Source: Halanaerobiales bacterium (lineage in GTDB: Bacteria > Bacillota > Halanaerobiia > Halanaerobiales > Halanaerobiaceae). From it: a stretch of 64,000 nt of DNA. Below are positions 8,824-18,425 of this stretch, one piece after another. Location: the NCBI GenBank assembly GCA_016278485.1, contig JADQBT010000003.1, forward strand, positions 1 through 64,000. Direction: 5' to 3'. The notes beneath the pieces were generated by a model. The model did no database searches and had not been told where the DNA came from. It saw nothing but the letters and a program-made list of their open reading frames with translations. Position 1 is the stretch's first letter. Every line of letters begins with the position of its first letter. The position numbers and the translations under genes were made by a program.

Positions 8824-9335
8824 TATTTATTATTCCTCCCTTTTATATATTTTTTAAGATTATTAGAAGTTCGTTTAACTTTTATTTCTCTTAAATCATC
8901 ATTACTTTCTACATATTTTAAAGCGCCAGTTGGACAGGAATCTACACAGACAGGAAAATCCATAAATGTACAAAGGTCACACTTGTCTGCCTTTTTTTCT
9001 TCTAAGACATTAATAGCTGCAAAGGGGCAGACCATTACACACATCCAGCATCCTACACATTTATTTTTATCTATAACCACTTTGTCTGTATTCTTTGTAA
9101 AATATATTGCTCCCGATGGACAAGCTTGATAACAGGGAGCATCTTCACATTGCCTACACTGTACTGGAAGATTTTCCTCGCCATTTGTTTGAACATCAAT
9201 TCTTGATTTTGGAGCAGGACTTTCCAACACGGCTTTAATGAAATCTTTACTTTTAGATACTCTAATCGTAGCACATTGAAGTTCACATGTCTTACAGCCA
9301 ACACATAAATCTATATCAACAAGGATATTTTTCAT
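8823..9335 (-). CDS. CooF-like polyferredoxin, four [4Fe-4S] motifs
   Basis: A 170-residue electron-transfer protein of the CooF/HycB/DMSO reductase-B type. Cys motifs occur as CVGCKTCELQC, CRQCEDAPCYQAC, CVGCWMCVMVC and CDLCTFMDFPVCVDSC, enough for four cubane clusters. The start at ATG 9335 has a clean AAAGGAGA site; an open frame extends upstream but has no ribosome site. It overlaps the start of the CooS-like gene by one base and is the first gene of the operon. By analogy with CooF it should carry electrons to or from the CooS-like protein. Confidence 0.87.
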   Translation of the reverse strand: MKNILVDIDLCVGCKTCELQCATIRVSKSKDFIKAVLESPAPKSRIDVQTNGEENLPVQCRQCEDAPCYQACPSGAIYFTKNTDKVVIDKNKCVGCWMCVMVCPFAAINVLEEKKADKCDLCTFMDFPVCVDSCPTGALKYVESNDDLREIKVKRTSNNLKKYIKGRNNK

Positions 9336-9383
9336 GAGTATTCTCCTTTCTTTAAGTCTAATAGTTATAATATTAATAGGTAC

Positions 9384-9398
9384 ATTGGTTGAACCAAT
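9384..9398. promoter_or_regulatory. palindromic operator candidate ahead of the ferredoxin/CooS-like/TTT operon
   Basis: ATTGGTTGAACCAAT is a perfect 7-bp inverted repeat around one central base, 49 bases upstream of the first start codon. The half-site resembles TGGT-N-ACCA sites of GntR/FadR-type repressors. AT-rich -10-like elements (TATAAC) lie on both sides on the minus strand, but I cannot fix the promoter. No GntR gene lies in this window. Confidence 0.6.
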
Positions 9399-9464
9399 AT
9401 AGTTATATTTCTCTAATTCGCTATAGATCAAATAATTCCTGCATTATTTTTAAAATTTTCAAAA

Positions 9465-10463
9465 TTATTTTACTAGAAAGAATTCAGGTCTGATGTTTCC
9501 TACTTTATTACCTAGATGATCATAAATTACTGAGTTATAAAAACGATTTAATTTTTTCAATTCTTGATTATCGATTAATTGATATTGTTTTAAAATTTCC
9601 AGTACAACTGGATAAGTCGATTTAAGATTGCCATCTTCTATTTTAATAGCCACACCCTTATCCTTAACTCCAAAACAGAAAATACCATCAGCACCGGATT
9701 TTGCTAAGATATCTACTTTTATAGTTTGGGTTAAAATTGTCCCAAATCGATCAGAACCAGCCACTAGAACTGGATATTTTCTCATTGCTCTGCTAATAAT
9801 TTTTGCTGCATTCTGATACTTGCTAACTAATTCAATTGGATTTACCAATCTATAATAAGAATATGCAAGATTCTTAATCGGCAATCCAAAGACAACCACT
9901 CCACAACCATCAATACCTTGATATATATCTTTCACAGAATAATCTGCTATTTCTGCAATCGTTTTTAATAATAATTGCTGAACTGGATGATCTTTTTCGT
10001 AGTAATTTGCAAGATCCCAACCATAAAATTTACATAATGCAAGCTGGGCTGCATGTTTACCAGAACACGCATTATAAGCGGCTGTTAATGGCCTACTATT
10101 TTTACGTAGATTTTCCCGGGCTTTACGACTAAAGGGAGGATGAACACCACACTTTAGATCATTAACGCTCAAATCTAATTTCTTTAAAATACTTTTCAAT
10201 AATCTGATATGTACTTCTTCACCACTATGGGAAGCAGCCATTAAGGCAATTTCCCTTTCCGAAATATTATACTTTTTAGCTGCTCCACTCATTATTACCG
10301 GTAAAACTTGAATTGGTTTAGCCGCTGATCGATAGTATACATTTTTATATTGATCTCCAACCTTTGAGTTAATCTGCTGATTTTTCCCTACAACAACTAT
10401 TTCCCCACGATGAATATTTTCTAATAATTTTCCCCTATATTCCTTTACTAAAATCTCTGACAT
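9465..10463 (-). CDS. L-asparaginase II (ReAV/AnsA-type, serine-lysine enzyme)
   Basis: A 332-residue cytoplasmic amidohydrolase of the asparaginase_II family (Rhizobium etli type), unrelated to AnsB. Visible motifs are YRSAAKPIQVLP (Ser-x-x-Lys dyad), the ACSGKHAAQ segment and DGCGVVVFGLP, whose Cys and Lys residues bind metal in the known enzyme. It would convert asparagine to aspartate and ammonia; some relatives may act on other amides. The ATG at 10463 follows GGGGTGG and overlaps the end of the dehydrogenase gene by 16 bases. Aspartate would feed the fumarate/malate pool used by this region. Confidence 0.85.
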   Translation of the reverse strand: MSEILVKEYRGKLLENIHRGEIVVVGKNQQINSKVGDQYKNVYYRSAAKPIQVLPVIMSGAAKKYNISEREIALMAASHSGEEVHIRLLKSILKKLDLSVNDLKCGVHPPFSRKARENLRKNSRPLTAAYNACSGKHAAQLALCKFYGWDLANYYEKDHPVQQLLLKTIAEIADYSVKDIYQGIDGCGVVVFGLPIKNLAYSYYRLVNPIELVSKYQNAAKIISRAMRKYPVLVAGSDRFGTILTQTIKVDILAKSGADGIFCFGVKDKGVAIKIEDGNLKSTYPVVLEILKQYQLIDNQELKKLNRFYNSVIYDHLGNKVGNIRPEFFLVK

Positions 10464-11422
10464 GATTCCACCCCATCATTATTAACTAAATTATCTACTT
10501 TCTTGCCAGCAAAGTAATTAATAATAGTATCAACTACTTTCTTAACCATTTTACCCCTTGTTTCAACTGTTGTTGAACCAATATGTGGGGTTAAAACAAC
10601 ATTAGATAATTTTTTTAACTCACCCGAAACAATTGGTTCATTACGATATACATCCAGAGCAGCTCCGGCAATTTTTTTGCTTTTAAGAGCATCTATCAGA
10701 GCATTTTCATCAACTACTCTACCTCTTGAAACATTAATTAAATAAGCATCTTTTCTCATTAACTCCAATTCTTTTGTTGAAATATAATTTTCAGTTTCCG
10801 CTGTTAATGGTAAATGCAAAGATATATAGTCACAACTTTTTAATAATTCCTCTTTAGAAAGATAATGAGCAAAGTCTATCTCATTCCTGCGCTGCCGATT
10901 ATGATAAAAAATTTCCATTTGAAAGGCCTGGGCCAGCCTTGCCACTTCCAGACCAATATTTCCTAGGCCAAAAATACCCAATTTCTTATTTCTTATTTCA
11001 TGGCTGAGCAATAAATATGGATGCCAGTTATGGTCGTTTGCAAAGCGGATATATTGGTCAGCTTCAACTATCCTTCTACTCAATGCAAGCATTAACGCCA
11101 GGGTATGTTCTGCTGTAGCAGAAGTAACGAGCCCTGGTAAATTAGCAACCGCTATATTATTAACTGTTGCTGCTTTTAGATCAATATTATCAAAACCAAC
11201 ACCAAAAGAACAGATCAATTTGAGATGATTAGCTTCATTGATTAACTCTGCAGTTATTCTGGTTCGCATTGCAATAACAGCTGTCACTTCTCTTAAATGC
11301 GTTTTAAGTTCAACCTGATTAAATTCTTTACCTTGCTCTGGCATAATGATTTCCATGACTGATTTTAATCTTAATAAATTTGTGTCTTGTAGATGTTTAG
11401 TAATTAATACTTTTTCCTGCAA
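10448..11422 (-). CDS. D-isomer-specific 2-hydroxyacid dehydrogenase (SerA-like)
   Basis: A 324-residue NAD-dependent dehydrogenase. It has the NAD-binding motif LGIFGLGNIGLEVARLA, the LINVSRGRVVDENALIDAL signature and the catalytic LTPHIGSTT segment with its His. Arg and Glu partners are expected in GVGFDNID and ALDVYRNEP. There is no ACT domain, so it is shorter than full SerA. It probably interconverts a 2-oxo and a 2-hydroxy acid for the catabolic block. It starts at TTG 11422 with GGGAGAG in front and overlaps the asparaginase gene. A sulfolactate-type dehydrogenase is possible by family but unproven. Confidence 0.87.
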   Translation of the reverse strand: MQEKVLITKHLQDTNLLRLKSVMEIIMPEQGKEFNQVELKTHLREVTAVIAMRTRITAELINEANHLKLICSFGVGFDNIDLKAATVNNIAVANLPGLVTSATAEHTLALMLALSRRIVEADQYIRFANDHNWHPYLLLSHEIRNKKLGIFGLGNIGLEVARLAQAFQMEIFYHNRQRRNEIDFAHYLSKEELLKSCDYISLHLPLTAETENYISTKELELMRKDAYLINVSRGRVVDENALIDALKSKKIAGAALDVYRNEPIVSGELKKLSNVVLTPHIGSTTVETRGKMVKKVVDTIINYFAGKKVDNLVNNDGVESCQRF

Positions 11423-11440
11423 ATTTAACTCTCCCTTCTA

Positions 11441-12727
11441 CTAACCTAATAGCATAATTTGCATAACACCCGCCAGCAACATTCCACCTAAAGGGAAAAG
11501 AAGAAGCTGATAGATTTTCCCCATTTCAGCATCAAAATACTCCTGAGTTAAAGCTAAACATAAATGCAAAGGGGAAATCAGATAACCTAAAACAATCGCT
11601 GTTAAAAGAAGTGCAATATAGGGACCCTCAAGACCTACCGGAAATAACGGTTGAAAAATTGCAAGCAAAATACCAGTTGCTGCTACATGAACACCAGTTA
11701 TATAACCTGAAATTAGTCCTAACAGTAAGATTATTAAAAATAATGGTATTCCCAGATTACCTAAACCACCAGCAATTACATTTATTACACCTGAGCTTTC
11801 CAGAGTAGTTTTAAATATCATAACTCCCAGAATAATAAAAACCAGCTTATATTTAATTCCTTTACTAAAAAAAAGATAAAAACGTTCTTTAAATATCTTC
11901 AACTTATTTCGAGCCGGCCAATTATTTATGACAGCAACACAAACACCTATTAAAACGGCAAGCGGAAAATATAGCTTAACCACTAAAGCTAAAAACAATG
12001 TAACGAAAATTGGCAAAAAGGCCTTAAAAAAATCAATTAAGTTCTCAGCTAAACTTTTATCAGAGAAATAATCTTGATCTATCATTTCTACATCCCTAAA
12101 AAAAACAACAAATGAAATTATGAGACCGGTTACCATAATCACGAAATTATATTTTATAATAGACAATGCACTAATTTCCATGAAACTACTAGCCAATATA
12201 ATCGAAGAAAATAGCGGATAAATAAAATAACCAATATGACGATAAAAAAGATTAACGGCTGTTTTTTTATTCTTATCAAGTCCAATTTTGTCCCCACTTT
12301 CATTTACCATCGGAGCGGATAAAATTGCCCCACCTGGAGCAGAAAGTGTACCTATTAAAGCTGGTAAAATTATACTTAATAGGCGACCATCTTTAAAAAT
12401 GTTAATACAGGCTTCAATCATCTTTTTCAAATCTCCCGTAAGATCCATTAAATAGCCAAGTCCACTAATTAAGGAGACCACTAGCATCAACTGAAGCGTG
12501 GTCGGTTCCTGGATAGTTATTAAAATATTTCCCAAAAAATCTTTTACCCCTAAACCACTAAAGAAATTTAAAATTATAGCGCCAAATAATAATGACATCC
12601 CCATATTATATTTTTTGAATATCATAAATACTGCCAGACTAAAGCCAATTATTAAGCCAATTACATTTATTATAATCACCTTCTTTTTTTTAGAAAAGGA
12701 TGAACTTAATCTTATCTTTTTAAGCAC
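11441..12727 (-). CDS. DUF401 family (TIGR00529-type) integral membrane transporter
   Basis: A 428-residue polytopic membrane protein with about 10-12 hydrophobic helices. The segment ALIGTLSAPGGAILSAPMVNE and the C-terminal LTAIVLGYLISPLHLCLALTQEYF are the features I associate with the DUF401 family, a group related to anion and organic-acid permeases of the IT superfamily. Its substrate is unknown. It lies between the UxaA-like lyase and the 2-hydroxyacid dehydrogenase, which favours a hydroxy acid. The GTG start has only a closely spaced AAAGG in front, so the exact start is uncertain. Confidence 0.72.
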   Translation of the reverse strand: MLKKIRLSSSFSKKKKVIIINVIGLIIGFSLAVFMIFKKYNMGMSLLFGAIILNFFSGLGVKDFLGNILITIQEPTTLQLMLVVSLISGLGYLMDLTGDLKKMIEACINIFKDGRLLSIILPALIGTLSAPGGAILSAPMVNESGDKIGLDKNKKTAVNLFYRHIGYFIYPLFSSIILASSFMEISALSIIKYNFVIMVTGLIISFVVFFRDVEMIDQDYFSDKSLAENLIDFFKAFLPIFVTLFLALVVKLYFPLAVLIGVCVAVINNWPARNKLKIFKERFYLFFSKGIKYKLVFIILGVMIFKTTLESSGVINVIAGGLGNLGIPLFLIILLLGLISGYITGVHVAATGILLAIFQPLFPVGLEGPYIALLLTAIVLGYLISPLHLCLALTQEYFDAEMGKIYQLLLFPLGGMLLAGVMQIMLLG

Positions 12728-12739
12728 ATCCTTTTAATA

Positions 12740-13915
12740 TTAACTACAATAATTTAAAACTCGTGGAATATTAAATAATTCGTCATGACCAAGAATTTCA
12801 GCTTTGCTTTCTCTTCCAGATGCTACTTGCTGCACAAAATCAAAAATAATTTCACCCATGGTATTGATGTTTTCTATACCACTTATAATTTTTCCTGCAT
12901 TTATATCTAGATTAAACTGCATTTTTTGATAAGTTTCGTTATTTCCTGTAATTTTAATGACAGGTGCGATTGGAAATCCAGTTGGTGTGCCACGACCAGT
13001 TGTAAATAGCACTATCTGGGCCCCGCCTGCAACCAATCCGGTTGTAGACTCACCATCCTGGCCCGGGGTATCCATAAAATTAAGTCCTTTGGCTTTTAAC
13101 TTTTCAGCAAATTTAATTACACCATTGATAGGTGCTGTTCCTGTTTTATGAATATTTCCTAATGCTTTTTCTACAACTGTGCTTACACCACCAGCAAAAT
13201 TTCCAGTAGAAATTAAGGCTGATCGATGCTGGTATTTATCACTAGCTGTAGAACGTGCCAATTCTCCCTCTGTTCTTTTAATTGAAAACAATAATTTTTC
13301 GGAAATTTCTTCTGTAGAACATCTTCGCACAAGTATATGTTCTGCGCCAAGAAGTTCGGTAGTTTCACTAAAAATAGAAGAGCCTCCTGCTTCCACCAAT
13401 AGATCCGAAGTCCTACCAATAGCTGGATTGGCAGCAATACCTGAACTTGCATCTGTACCTCCACATTCCAGGCCAATAATCAATTCAGAAATATCAATTT
13501 CTTCTCTCCGATAATTACTAACAACTCCTTCAAGCTTGTATAATTTTTCAATTCCAGCTGCTACTGCTTTAAGTGAATCTCCTTCTTCTTGAATAACTAC
13601 ACTCGCAACTTCTTTACCAGTTGCTTTTACTGCCTGATAAAATTCAGCTGGTGTAAACCGTTCACAACCCAGACCTACAATTAACACTCCACCGATATTT
13701 GGGTGAGTAGCCAAATTTTTTAACGTTCTGGCTGTCTGTTCAAGATCCTCTCCTACCTGGCTACAACCAACTGAATGGGTTAAACATACAGCATCTTTGA
13801 TACTTAAAGCAATTTGTTCAGCAACCTTATTGGCACAAAAAACCGAAGGTATAACAGCTAAATAATTTCTAACCCCAGCTGAACCGTCGGATCTTCTATA
13901 TCCCATAAATTTCAC
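12740..13915 (-). CDS. UxaA/GarD/SuyB-family lyase, large subunit
   Basis: A 391-residue homologue of the C-terminal part of altronate and galactarate dehydratases and of sulfolactate sulfo-lyase SuyB. It opens with GYRRSDGSAGVRNYLAVIPSV and has the Cys segments LTHSVGCSQVGED, VGLGCERF and LECGGTDASSGIAANPAIG that characterise the family, which uses a metal centre. The small SAF-domain subunit is a separate gene overlapping by one base. The pair eliminates water or another group from a 2-hydroxy acid. The substrate is unknown. Confidence 0.85.
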   Translation of the reverse strand: MKFMGYRRSDGSAGVRNYLAVIPSVFCANKVAEQIALSIKDAVCLTHSVGCSQVGEDLEQTARTLKNLATHPNIGGVLIVGLGCERFTPAEFYQAVKATGKEVASVVIQEEGDSLKAVAAGIEKLYKLEGVVSNYRREEIDISELIIGLECGGTDASSGIAANPAIGRTSDLLVEAGGSSIFSETTELLGAEHILVRRCSTEEISEKLLFSIKRTEGELARSTASDKYQHRSALISTGNFAGGVSTVVEKALGNIHKTGTAPINGVIKFAEKLKAKGLNFMDTPGQDGESTTGLVAGGAQIVLFTTGRGTPTGFPIAPVIKITGNNETYQKMQFNLDINAGKIISGIENINTMGEIIFDFVQQVASGRESKAEILGHDELFNIPRVLNYCS

Positions 13916-14211
13916 TATTTATCACCAGCTTTCATTCTACCTCGGTCTGAAATAATATTATGATTATGAATCCAGCTTCCCCTGCTAATATTTTCTTTTG
14001 CGATTCCGATTATTTCACCATATTTAATGATTTTATCATCTACTGCAAAGTCTGCAAGAGCTACCTTATGTCCAAAGGGAATAGCTTCTTTCAAATTATA
14101 TTTTTCATCTTTAAAATAAAAATAGTCATCAGCTATAGCCTCAGATAAAATTACAACCACATTATCTTTCTCACTTATCTGCAGAATATTTATCTCTTTA
14201 ATTTTGATCAC
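13915..14211 (-). CDS. SAF-domain small subunit of UxaA/SuyA-type lyase
   Basis: A 98-residue SAF domain protein corresponding to the N-terminal domain of UxaA. It shows [26 protein letters not shown] and ends [12 protein letters not shown], the usual signature with conserved His. The GTG at 14211 is preferred as start because AGGG lies six bases upstream and the longer frame would run deep into the preceding gene. It overlaps the dehydratase stop by 14 bases and the large subunit start by one, so the three are probably translated together. Confidence 0.82.
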   Translation of the reverse strand: MIKIKEINILQISEKDNVVVILSEAIADDYFYFKDEKYNLKEAIPFGHKVALADFAVDDKIIKYGEIIGIAKENISRGSWIHNHNIISDRGRMKAGDK

Positions 14212-15883
14212 TCTTTTCCCTATATTTAAAGATTGCACCTTCACTTGAGTCACTAACAAACCTAGCATAAGTTTGTAAAAAACTATTTTCAGGTACTTTT
14301 AAAGGAACCTTTTCCCAATTTTCTCTTCTCTTCTTTAACTCATTCTCAGCTACTTTTAATTCTAATTTTCTTTCTGGAATATTGATCTCAATTAAATCTC
14401 CGTTTTTAACAAAGGCAATATTTCCACCTACAGCAGCTTCTGGAGAAATATGACCAATACAGGGGCCTCTTGTGGCACCTGAATATCTTGCATCAGTAAT
14501 CATCGCAACAGAATTACCAAGACCCATACCTACAAGTATTGCAGCTGGTAATGATAATTCTCTCATCCCAGGACCCCCAGCAGGACCTTCATACCGAATA
14601 ACCAATACATCTCCAGGTTTTACCTGGCCTGATAACAATAATTCTTTAACTTCTTCTTCAGAATCAGCTGTTACTGCTGGTCCGGTATGGACTAGCATAG
14701 CTGGGTCTACTCCACTCTGTTTAACAATGGCACCTTTTTCTGCTAAGTTTCCAGTTAAAACTGCTAGACCACCTTCTAGTGCAAGTGGTTGGTCAGGTGA
14801 CTTAATAACTTCGCCAGGATTAAATGTTATTTTATTTAATTCTTCCCGTAGTGTATTACCAGTTATAATCGGATAATCACTAAAAATTTGGTCTGAAAGT
14901 GCTTTCAAGACTGCATATACTCCACCAGCTTTATCAAAATCAGTCATATTATATTTTGAAGCAGGCTTAAACTTAGCTAATAACGGTGTAGTCTTACTAT
15001 ACTCATCAAAAATTTTCAAAGGTAGTTCATAACCAATTTCTACAGCTAGAGCCTGCAGATGCAAAATGGCATTTGTAGAACCTCCTACTGCCATCAAATA
15101 TCTAATCATATTTTTGATAGTTTTTTTGTTAATCATCTCTCGAGCCGTCATATTTTTTTTAACTAATTCCACAGCTATTTTGCCTGTTTCTTTTGCTTTA
15201 TGAAATCTTAAAGAATCAACAGCCAACATAGTAGAAGATCCGGGTAAAGATAGGCCTAGTGCCTCCACAAAGGTACTCATCGTCATGGCAGTTCCCATCA
15301 TAGAGCAAGTTCCCACAGAAGCACAGGTTGTTGATTCTATTTGATAAAACTCTTCTTCAGTAATTTCACCCGCTTTTACTCTGCCCATCGCCTCTTTAAT
15401 ATCACAAGTAACAAAATCTTCTCCTTCAATTTCTCGAGAAAGCATTACTCCACCCGTTAAAAAGACTGTTGGTAGATCCAATCTTGCTGCTGCCATCAGC
15501 ATACCTGGTACAATTTTATCACAAGAACATAGCATCACTAATCCGTCATATTGCTGAGCCTGAACCATTAACTCAATTGAAGCTGCAATAATATCTCTTG
15601 ACGGCAAAATATAATGCATCCCTTTACCTTGAGCTACTGCATCACATGGAGCAATTGTATTAAACTCAACCGGCATTCCTCCTGCTGCATAAATACCCTC
15701 TCGCACATACCTGGCCAGATCGCGCAGATGATAATGAGCCGGATTACTTTCGCTAAAGGAGTTTACTATTGCGATCTGAGGTTTTTTTAAATCTTCATCT
15801 GTATACCCCATTGTCCGATACATCGCCCGTGCATATGCACCTGTGATACCTTCCATAAGGTTTTGACTTCTTAGTTTACTCAT
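14198..15883 (-). CDS. ilvD: IlvD/Edd family dihydroxy-acid dehydratase
   Basis: A 561-residue iron-sulfur dehydratase of normal length. Likely cluster Cys are in [18 protein letters not shown] and [27 protein letters not shown] and the [18 protein letters not shown] signature are also present. The family removes water from 2,3-dihydroxy acids. Here it overlaps a UxaA-type lyase and no other branched-chain amino acid genes are near, so a catabolic sugar-acid or hydroxy-acid role is more likely than valine and isoleucine synthesis, but both remain possible. The start has GAGGTGG in front. Confidence 0.83.
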   Translation of the reverse strand: MSKLRSQNLMEGITGAYARAMYRTMGYTDEDLKKPQIAIVNSFSESNPAHYHLRDLARYVREGIYAAGGMPVEFNTIAPCDAVAQGKGMHYILPSRDIIAASIELMVQAQQYDGLVMLCSCDKIVPGMLMAAARLDLPTVFLTGGVMLSREIEGEDFVTCDIKEAMGRVKAGEITEEEFYQIESTTCASVGTCSMMGTAMTMSTFVEALGLSLPGSSTMLAVDSLRFHKAKETGKIAVELVKKNMTAREMINKKTIKNMIRYLMAVGGSTNAILHLQALAVEIGYELPLKIFDEYSKTTPLLAKFKPASKYNMTDFDKAGGVYAVLKALSDQIFSDYPIITGNTLREELNKITFNPGEVIKSPDQPLALEGGLAVLTGNLAEKGAIVKQSGVDPAMLVHTGPAVTADSEEEVKELLLSGQVKPGDVLVIRYEGPAGGPGMRELSLPAAILVGMGLGNSVAMITDARYSGATRGPCIGHISPEAAVGGNIAFVKNGDLIEINIPERKLELKVAENELKKRRENWEKVPLKVPENSFLQTYARFVSDSSEGAIFKYREKSDQN

Positions 15884-17182
15884 TTAAACCACCTCAGGTT
15901 GATATTTAACAATCATCCTATGTGAATATAGTAAAATTGCTATTTTTGCATCATCACCATAGTCTATTAAAGCATTATCGATTGCATTTTGCGCTGTGAC
16001 AGCTGTATCCATGTGAATTTTTTTGAAAACATCTTCTTCTAAACAAGACTCTGCCATCACAACATTATAATCTGATAATACCTGAGCGACACCATATGCT
16101 CTATGGTGGCCTGGCTCAAAATCTTCATATTTACCAACAACCTCAACTACCTCTTCTGGAGAAGAAAATTGGGCCATAGTATCATAATAAACATGATTAT
16201 AGATGCCATCTTCCATCGGAGAGACCATTATTAATCGTCCACCTTTTTTAATGCAGGGATCCTTTACAGCAGATCCAGCGACAGCACAAATTCCCATTGC
16301 AGAGACATGATAAAGATTAGAATCTTTTGGATAACCACTGGCAACAACAAGAATATCTGCTTTATCTGGCACATTTACCGCAAACATTTCTTTAACTGAA
16401 CTTACAATATCACGATGCGCTTTTTCAACAGCACCAGCTTGCAAATAAAATAATTGTTCTTCTTCATTCATCACACCATTAACCAGAAAATCAACTCCAG
16501 CCATTTCTGCCATTTCTAGACTTGATAAATAAAAAGGATTATTTTCGATAATGCCAAAACTAGCCTGGGGATGATCAATTATAACTGGCCTATGCGTTGA
16601 ACTAATAGTCTCACCACTAGCAATACCCACTGAGATCATCTTGCCTCCACCACTAAAACCTGCAAAAGGATGCGGAAGAACGGTACCAAGAACAATCTTA
16701 AAATCACTTTCGTAAAATTCTTTATTAATTTTTACAGGATGTCCGAAACTTGTGGTTCCTAAATCGACCATCTCACTGTCAAAAGCACTATGACATACTG
16801 CTTTAATTTTACCGTAAAGTTCACCTAATTTATCTTTTATTTCATTTTCATAGGCCGGCCGATGTGATCCGGGGCCAATCATGACTGTGATTTGTTCTTC
16901 CTGGAGACCAGCAGCTTTTAATTCTTCAATGATATACGGCAAAGCTTTTACCTCTATATTTGGTCGCGAATGATCAGTAATGGCAATCATAGCATTTTTC
17001 TTTTCCTTTGCAATTTCCCGTAGAGGAGGTGTTCCCAATGGATTTTGCAGAACAGCTGCAAAAGCTTTTTTCTCATCATCAATTGGCTGGCGTTCCTTTG
17101 TTGCATAAACACCTAGCAAATTTTTATCAGCAATTTCAACTGAGATAGTTTCATTTTTGCCATAAGGTATTTTCACTTCCAT
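15884..17182 (-). CDS. LarA-family nickel-pincer racemase/epimerase, copy 1
   Basis: A 432-residue homologue of lactate racemase LarA. The expected catalytic and cofactor residues are visible: His in MIGPGSHRP, His in LPHPFAGFSGGGK with the Lys that binds the nickel-pincer nucleotide, and His in SSTHRPV. LarA relatives racemise or epimerise 2-hydroxy acids, malate included. It lies one base from the dehydratase and two from malic enzyme, so a D-to-L hydroxy acid step feeding those enzymes is a fair inference. Cofactor genes larB, larC and larE are not in the window. Confidence 0.87.
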   Translation of the reverse strand: MEVKIPYGKNETISVEIADKNLLGVYATKERQPIDDEKKAFAAVLQNPLGTPPLREIAKEKKNAMIAITDHSRPNIEVKALPYIIEELKAAGLQEEQITVMIGPGSHRPAYENEIKDKLGELYGKIKAVCHSAFDSEMVDLGTTSFGHPVKINKEFYESDFKIVLGTVLPHPFAGFSGGGKMISVGIASGETISSTHRPVIIDHPQASFGIIENNPFYLSSLEMAEMAGVDFLVNGVMNEEEQLFYLQAGAVEKAHRDIVSSVKEMFAVNVPDKADILVVASGYPKDSNLYHVSAMGICAVAGSAVKDPCIKKGGRLIMVSPMEDGIYNHVYYDTMAQFSSPEEVVEVVGKYEDFEPGHHRAYGVAQVLSDYNVVMAESCLEEDVFKKIHMDTAVTAQNAIDNALIDYGDDAKIAILLYSHRMIVKYQPEVV

Positions 17183-17183
17183 T

Positions 17184-18413
17184 TTATTCGCCCCTTATTT
17201 TTTCTGTGGCTCTTTTAAAAGCTTCCTCATAAGATAAGTTAATTCTAGCGACTCCTGTTTCAACAGCAGCCTGAGCTACTGCAGCTGCAACATGTGGTCC
17301 TACCCGAGTATCAAATGGTTTTGGTATTACATACTCCGAATTTAGTTCAGCCTCACTGACAAGCTCAGCCAAAGCATCTGCTGCCGCTAGTTTCATTTCC
17401 ATATTGATTTCCCTGGCCATAACATCCATAGCTCCTCTGAAAATACCAGGGAAAGCCAGTACATTATTGATCTGATTTGGATAATCCGAACGGCCTGTAC
17501 CGACAATTTTAGCTCCACCTTTAAGCGCAAGTTTTGGATCAATCTCTGGATTTGGATTTGCCATAGCAAAAACAATTGGATTATTTGCCATGCTTTTTAC
17601 CATATCTTCTGTTAATACATCAGCAACTGAAACCCCCAGAAATACATCTGCGTTCTTGCAAATTTCCGCTAAATCGCCTTTTTCTAAATTTGGATTAGTT
17701 ATTTCAGCCATCTGCTCTTTACTTATATTTAAATTTTTTCTGCCTTTATAAATTGCTCCTCTACTATCCAATAAAATTACATTTTTAGCACCTTTTTTGA
17801 TAATTATGCGGGCCAGACTAACTCCTGCTGCTCCAGCACCATTAATGACAACTTTAAGATCTTTAAATTCTTTATCTACTATTTTAAGTGAATTAATTAA
17901 AGCACCCAGGGTAATAATTGCTGTCCCGTGTTGATCATCATGGAAAACTGGAATTGGGAGTTCTTGCTTTAATCGATCTTCTATTAAAAAACACTCCGGT
18001 GCTTTAATATCCTCTAAATTAATGCCACCGAATACAGGCTCCAACCGCACTACTGTTTTAATTATTTCCTCTGGATCTTCTGTATCCAGACAAATTGGAA
18101 AGCCATCCACCCCACCAAACTCCTTAAATAATACTGATTTTCCCTCCATAACGGGAATCGAAGCGCGTGCACCAATATTACCTAAACCTAAAACTGCAGT
18201 ACCATTAGAAACTATGGCAACAAAATTACTTTTATTTGTATATTTATAGACATCATCACTATTTTTCGCAATTTCCAAACAAGGGTAAGCAACACCTGGG
18301 GAATAGGCAAGTGTTAAATCATCTTCATCATTTACCGCCACCTTAGTAGCTACTTTTAATTTACCTAAGTTATCTTCATGAAACTTTAACGCTCGATTTT
18401 TTAAATCATCCAT
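17184..18413 (-). CDS. NAD(P)-dependent malic enzyme
   Basis: A 409-residue short malic enzyme, the common size in Firmicutes and lacking a phosphotransacetylase extension. Features are LAYSPGVAYPCLEIAKN, the metal site region PECFLIEDRLK, HDDQHGTA, the NAD-binding NGAGAAGVSLARI and LDSRGAIYKGR, and MANPNPEIDP. It decarboxylates malate to pyruvate. The LarA-like genes on either side suggest use of D-malate after racemisation or of malate made from succinate and fumarate. Confidence 0.93.
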   Translation of the reverse strand: MDDLKNRALKFHEDNLGKLKVATKVAVNDEDDLTLAYSPGVAYPCLEIAKNSDDVYKYTNKSNFVAIVSNGTAVLGLGNIGARASIPVMEGKSVLFKEFGGVDGFPICLDTEDPEEIIKTVVRLEPVFGGINLEDIKAPECFLIEDRLKQELPIPVFHDDQHGTAIITLGALINSLKIVDKEFKDLKVVINGAGAAGVSLARIIIKKGAKNVILLDSRGAIYKGRKNLNISKEQMAEITNPNLEKGDLAEICKNADVFLGVSVADVLTEDMVKSMANNPIVFAMANPNPEIDPKLALKGGAKIVGTGRSDYPNQINNVLAFPGIFRGAMDVMAREINMEMKLAAADALAELVSEAELNSEYVIPKPFDTRVGPHVAAAVAQAAVETGVARINLSYEEAFKRATEKIRGE

Positions 18414-18425
18414 TAATGTTCACCT

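Noticed and set aside
7555-9335. A true carbon monoxide dehydrogenase operon
   Set aside because: The CooS-like protein lacks part of the C-cluster region, and no cooC, cooA or energy-converting hydrogenase gene is present.
10448-14211. A sulfolactate pathway (SlcC-like dehydrogenase plus SuyAB-like lyase beside TTT genes)
   Set aside because: The dehydrogenase and UxaA families are broad, no sulfite-handling gene is nearby and no residue proves sulfonate binding. Kept only as one possible substrate class.
14198-15883. IlvD homologue seemed to lack a cluster Cys because NPAH replaces the NPCH of some family members
   Set aside because: Firmicute and archaeal IlvD proteins often have PGH at that place and a Cys in the VCDG-like segment instead. 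This protein has APCD there, so the cluster site is probably complete.
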